Assembly: GCA_000934455.1 (NCBI GenBank)
Contig: KN888316.1
Coordinates: 3,317 to 26,243 of the forward strand
DNA from: Apostichopus parvimensis
Taxonomy: Eukaryota; Echinodermata; Holothuroidea; Aspidochirotida; Stichopodidae
Length of the DNA stretch: 22,927 nt
Direction: 5' to 3'
The notes under the pieces are model-generated. The model was not told the origin of the DNA. It searched no databases and worked only from the letters and a program-made list of their open reading frames with translations. Shown here one piece after another: positions 9,190-22,927 of this stretch (the first letter of the stretch is position 1; the number at the start of each line of letters is the position of its first letter). The position numbers were made by a program, and so were the translations under genes.

Positions 9190-11633
9190 CTACTCTAATT
9201 TCCCAGCTTTCCTAAAACGGTCCAAAAGTCCATCGCTTTCTCTCAACGCAAATGTCAAACTTTTTCTCTGATAATAGTCTGACATTAGTTCAATGTTCTC
9301 GATGGTGTCGGACAGAAGATGCGCTTTCTCGGTCTGCATTCCGGGTGCGCGGTTCCTGAGGTGAGTCACATGAACATGAAGTTGATAGTACGAAGGCTGG
9401 TAGTGGAAGTACATGCGAAGTTGCTCCCTTCCAACTGCATACTTGGTCTTAACTGCTTCCTGCAGGGTCAACAATAATAATAGAATAATTAAGAATTGAT
9501 GATAAACTTCTTTGGTAAGAAGCTCATTTTGTTTTGATACAATGAGAAATTAAAGACATTGTCCCTTTCATATCACATACATGAAAGTAACCTTGTGGAT
9601 ATAAAAAAAAAAAAAAAATCAATCAAAAAAAGATCATGCTTTTGCTTTCTTGTAAGCATGAAATGGTCCTATGTAGCATTAGAAAATAAAACAACTGTAA
9701 CAAGGGATGTTGCTCAATTCTGATATAGCAAAGGATTGTCTACAGGTTGCAGGATTGATTCAGAAATTGCACAAAAAAACCGGTGGCACTGTGTGCTAAT
9801 CTCAGCATTGCAGTGTTGCTTCTTCGAGCCAAGATCTTCAAACTTGGGACAAGCAAGCATGCATATACAGCTATTACATGAGCAACCATATTCCAGCAGC
9901 ATTGCATTGAGGTTTTTTATTTTATGATTTGATACTAAAACTCTTTCATACAAGGCATTGATGCTATATATGACCAGCTTTCTTATCTCTTGTCATCCCA
10001 AGCGGTCCAAGGTTACATCACTTCTTTCATTTCCCTTTAGTCAAACGCTGAAGTGCAAAAACTGGTATAAACCTACCAAACATTTCTCTCTTATGTTTTT
10101 TAGTAATGGAATGTGTTCCTTGGTGAGATCCCGCAGGCTCTTCAGTCCTCGTTTATGGCAGATAGCGATCAAGTAGAGGGCGTCTATCTTCTGGCCGTCC
10201 CATTTCATATCTGGCAGGAGAACAAATCCAACCTCTGGGTCTGGATCTTCATATATAATGCGCTCTGATTCAGCTTTCTTTTCCAAAATGTTGTAAACCC
10301 ACTATTAGGTACAAAAAAAAATTCTTGGTGATTAGACAAAGAGTTTTATTATATTTGGAACATAATGTAACTACAATTTTCCTTTTGCTTGTAATCAGTG
10401 AAGCATGAAAAATGGAGCACACACATGTAAACCTTAGAGAATGGTTAAATATCAATACAAAACTTCTTATACATTTGACTTTCATTCATTTTAAACAAGA
10501 TGAGAAAAGAATTTTCAATTTTTTTGGGGGGGGGGCGGGGGGAGGAGGGGGATATTTTGATGTATGAAGGATTCTAGGAATAACTTCTTGTGTGAGATTT
10601 TCTGACATTTTTTTATGTGTCTGTTTATGCCTGTTTTAGCAAAGAAGGGAACTTGTGGAGAAGCGAATTACTTATATGTGTTGATAAAGCTATCATCAAC
10701 AAAATAAATGGATACGTCTAGTATACTGTGAAAGAAAAAGGAATTGACGATACTAAATTTCATTACATTATTACCAATACTTAATACCAATAAATTAATA
10801 TTTCTCATTTAGTGATGAAAGACTATAGACTGACCTGAATGCTGAAATGTTGTTCATTAAGATAAGGCAAAGTTATATTTTGGTAGTCATTATAAGACTC
10901 TGTGACTAAATGCAAAACCTGGCTCTTATACTTGTTGATGTGTTTATCAGTGGCTGGATAAATTACAGTTGTTTTCACACCTGCAGGAAAAAGAATGGGG
11001 GAAAATTTAATGAAAGCTATTGCTAAAGTACCCTGCACTACACAGATGCTCACAATGTATGCCACACAGTATAGGTCAAGAAGACCAGAAGCTTGCAATA
11101 TTGAATGTAAACAGCAATGTTGATTACCACTAATATAGTTAAATTAGGTATTTTATAATTTTGCACGGAGTCTACGAACACCTGTCCTGAGTATAACTTT
11201 ATTGTGTAACAGATGAGGCCTAACGTTAAAGTTTGGCCTAAGCTACCTAAGATTAGAAAACAACCATACCGTTTACTTCAACTGGTGGAAAGCTTTCGTA
11301 GGCACCATAAATGTCGTTCTTTAAACCAAGTTTCAGTTTTGTCTCTTTACTCATCAGCGACTTTAAAGTGAGGTCATCAGAGAGAAACGGTTTCTTCTCT
11401 AACAAAACAACTGCTTTTGTGGCACTCTCTGAGAAGGAGCCAAGCAAAAACAAGCTTTTGCCCTCGGCGCTCTCCGACAAGATTTGATCGACTTTAAACC
11501 CATCAAAATCATGTAACACATTCTCATCTACATCACTATGGGGATCTGTCGCTAGTTTCAATTTCTTTGCAGCTTGAGATGTACCATCGTTTTCCTTGGA
11601 ATTGTCCCTCTTGTTCTTCATGGGAGCTGCCAT
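9190..11633 (-). CDS. DCPS: Scavenger mRNA decapping enzyme DcpS (m7GpppX diphosphatase), complete, 4 exons
   Basis: Exons on the minus strand are 11633-11270, 10980-10835, 10301-10077 and 9459-9190. All introns are GT-AG and the phases join exactly to give 334 residues (human 337). DcpS hydrolyses the cap dinucleotide or short capped remnants left by exosomal 3'-5' decay and acts in nucleus and cytoplasm. Residues 1-40 are charged and carry a Myc-like nuclear signal (AAKKLKL, 21-27). The swapped N-terminal dimer domain follows, then the hinge, then the C-terminal HIT domain. With a constant offset of 4 to human, the cap-binding residues W171, E181, D201 and K203 (human W175, E185, D205, K207) are present, as is the nucleophile H273 (human H277) within QLHVHVT. 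The first His of the HIT triad is Gln271 here. The ATG at 11633 heads a divergent pair with ZMYND10. Introns are 617, 533 and 289 bp. Confidence 0.96.
9603..9618. repeat. Poly-A run (16 A) in DCPS intron 3
   Basis: Sixteen consecutive A on the plus strand, so poly-U in the DCPS transcript. It lies inside intron 3 (9460-10076) about 145 bp from the exon 4 acceptor. It could be the remnant of a retroelement tail, but no element body was recognised next to it. Confidence 0.7.
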
Positions 11634-11940
11634 TTTAGAATATATTAGGCATGTTCAACGTTAAAATATTTATAATTTCTTTATAAAATCTAATCAATTC
11701 ATGTTAAAAAATAATATTCAGTAATTTCCTTAATCTTAAGTAGGTTTAACGTAGCGAAAATATAACGAAATGGTCCAAAATAGACATACAGGATTAAGTT
11801 GGCCTCATTTTTGTTTTAATTTTCTGTCTCTTTGGAAACGTAACGCATCTAACGTGAGACCTACTAAACTTTGGTCCAACTGTCGTGATCCCCGACTTCT
11901 TTCGACGTATGATTGTCATACTGGTTAATTTGAAAGAAAT
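11634..11940. promoter_or_regulatory. Probable bidirectional promoter between DCPS and ZMYND10
   Basis: Only 307 bp separate the two divergent start codons (DCPS ATG at 11633 on minus, ZMYND10 ATG at 11941 on plus). Both 5' UTRs and core promoters must therefore fit here, unless extra upstream non-coding exons exist. The interval is AT-rich with few CpG and no obvious CpG island. The octamer TGGTCCAA occurs twice (near 11771 and 11872), and a candidate X-box lies at 11826-11839. In-frame stop TAA at 11926-11928 closes the ZMYND10 frame just before its ATG. Confidence 0.65.
11826..11839 (+). promoter_or_regulatory. Candidate X-box (RFX site) upstream of ZMYND10
   Basis: GTCTCTTTGGAAAC fits the RFX pattern RYYNYY-N2-RRNRAC. 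The right half-site GGAAAC is good and the left half is weak compared with GTTGCC. It ends 101 bp before the ZMYND10 ATG, a spacing common for ciliary genes. The degenerate pattern is expected about once in 1-2 such intervals by chance, so the position and the gene's ciliary role carry much of the argument. Confidence 0.4.

Positions 11941-22927
<10,987 letters not shown>

Overview
The window is animal nuclear DNA: AT-rich, with short exons, GT-AG introns, tRNA-derived SINEs, small DNA transposons and one assembly gap (Ns at 12066-12585). The genes point to a ciliated animal. The repeat content and gene divergence suggest a marine invertebrate, possibly an echinoderm or another invertebrate deuterostome, but the species is inferred and not proven. 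No prokaryotic, viral or toxin gene was found.

Layout. (1) 1-1107 holds one coding exon of a divergent SLC10 (bile acid/sodium symporter) family protein on the minus strand. The rest of that gene lies off the left edge or has been lost. Two perfect CRE sites sit at its putative start codon. (2) 1108 to about 9189 is intergenic and rich in small non-autonomous DNA transposons. Two are hAT-type elements with 8-bp target duplications, one is hAT-like with a decayed duplication, one is a weaker candidate, one is a fold-back element and one is an isolated hAT-like end. (3) 9190-11633, minus strand, is a complete four-exon DCPS gene (scavenger mRNA decapping enzyme, 334 aa). (4) 11634-11940 is a 307-bp gap between two divergent start codons, probably a bidirectional promoter, with a candidate RFX X-box. 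(5) 11941-22646, plus strand, holds eleven exons of ZMYND10 (DNAAF7), a cytoplasmic factor for axonemal dynein preassembly. The last part of the MYND zinc finger lies beyond the right edge.

The two complete or near-complete genes do unrelated jobs: DCPS clears cap remnants after 3'-5' mRNA decay, and ZMYND10 helps build cilia. Their link is the shared short promoter interval.

The most unusual structure is in ZMYND10. Two exons, 8 and 11, have been tandemly duplicated across their 3' ends together with the 5' splice site. One duplication is old and decayed (18210-18343). The other is a young 69-bp array of at least 4.4 copies that runs off the window (22627-22927) and lays out a row of decoy splice donors. 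Three SINEs also sit just upstream of ZMYND10 splice acceptors (exons 4, 7 and 11).
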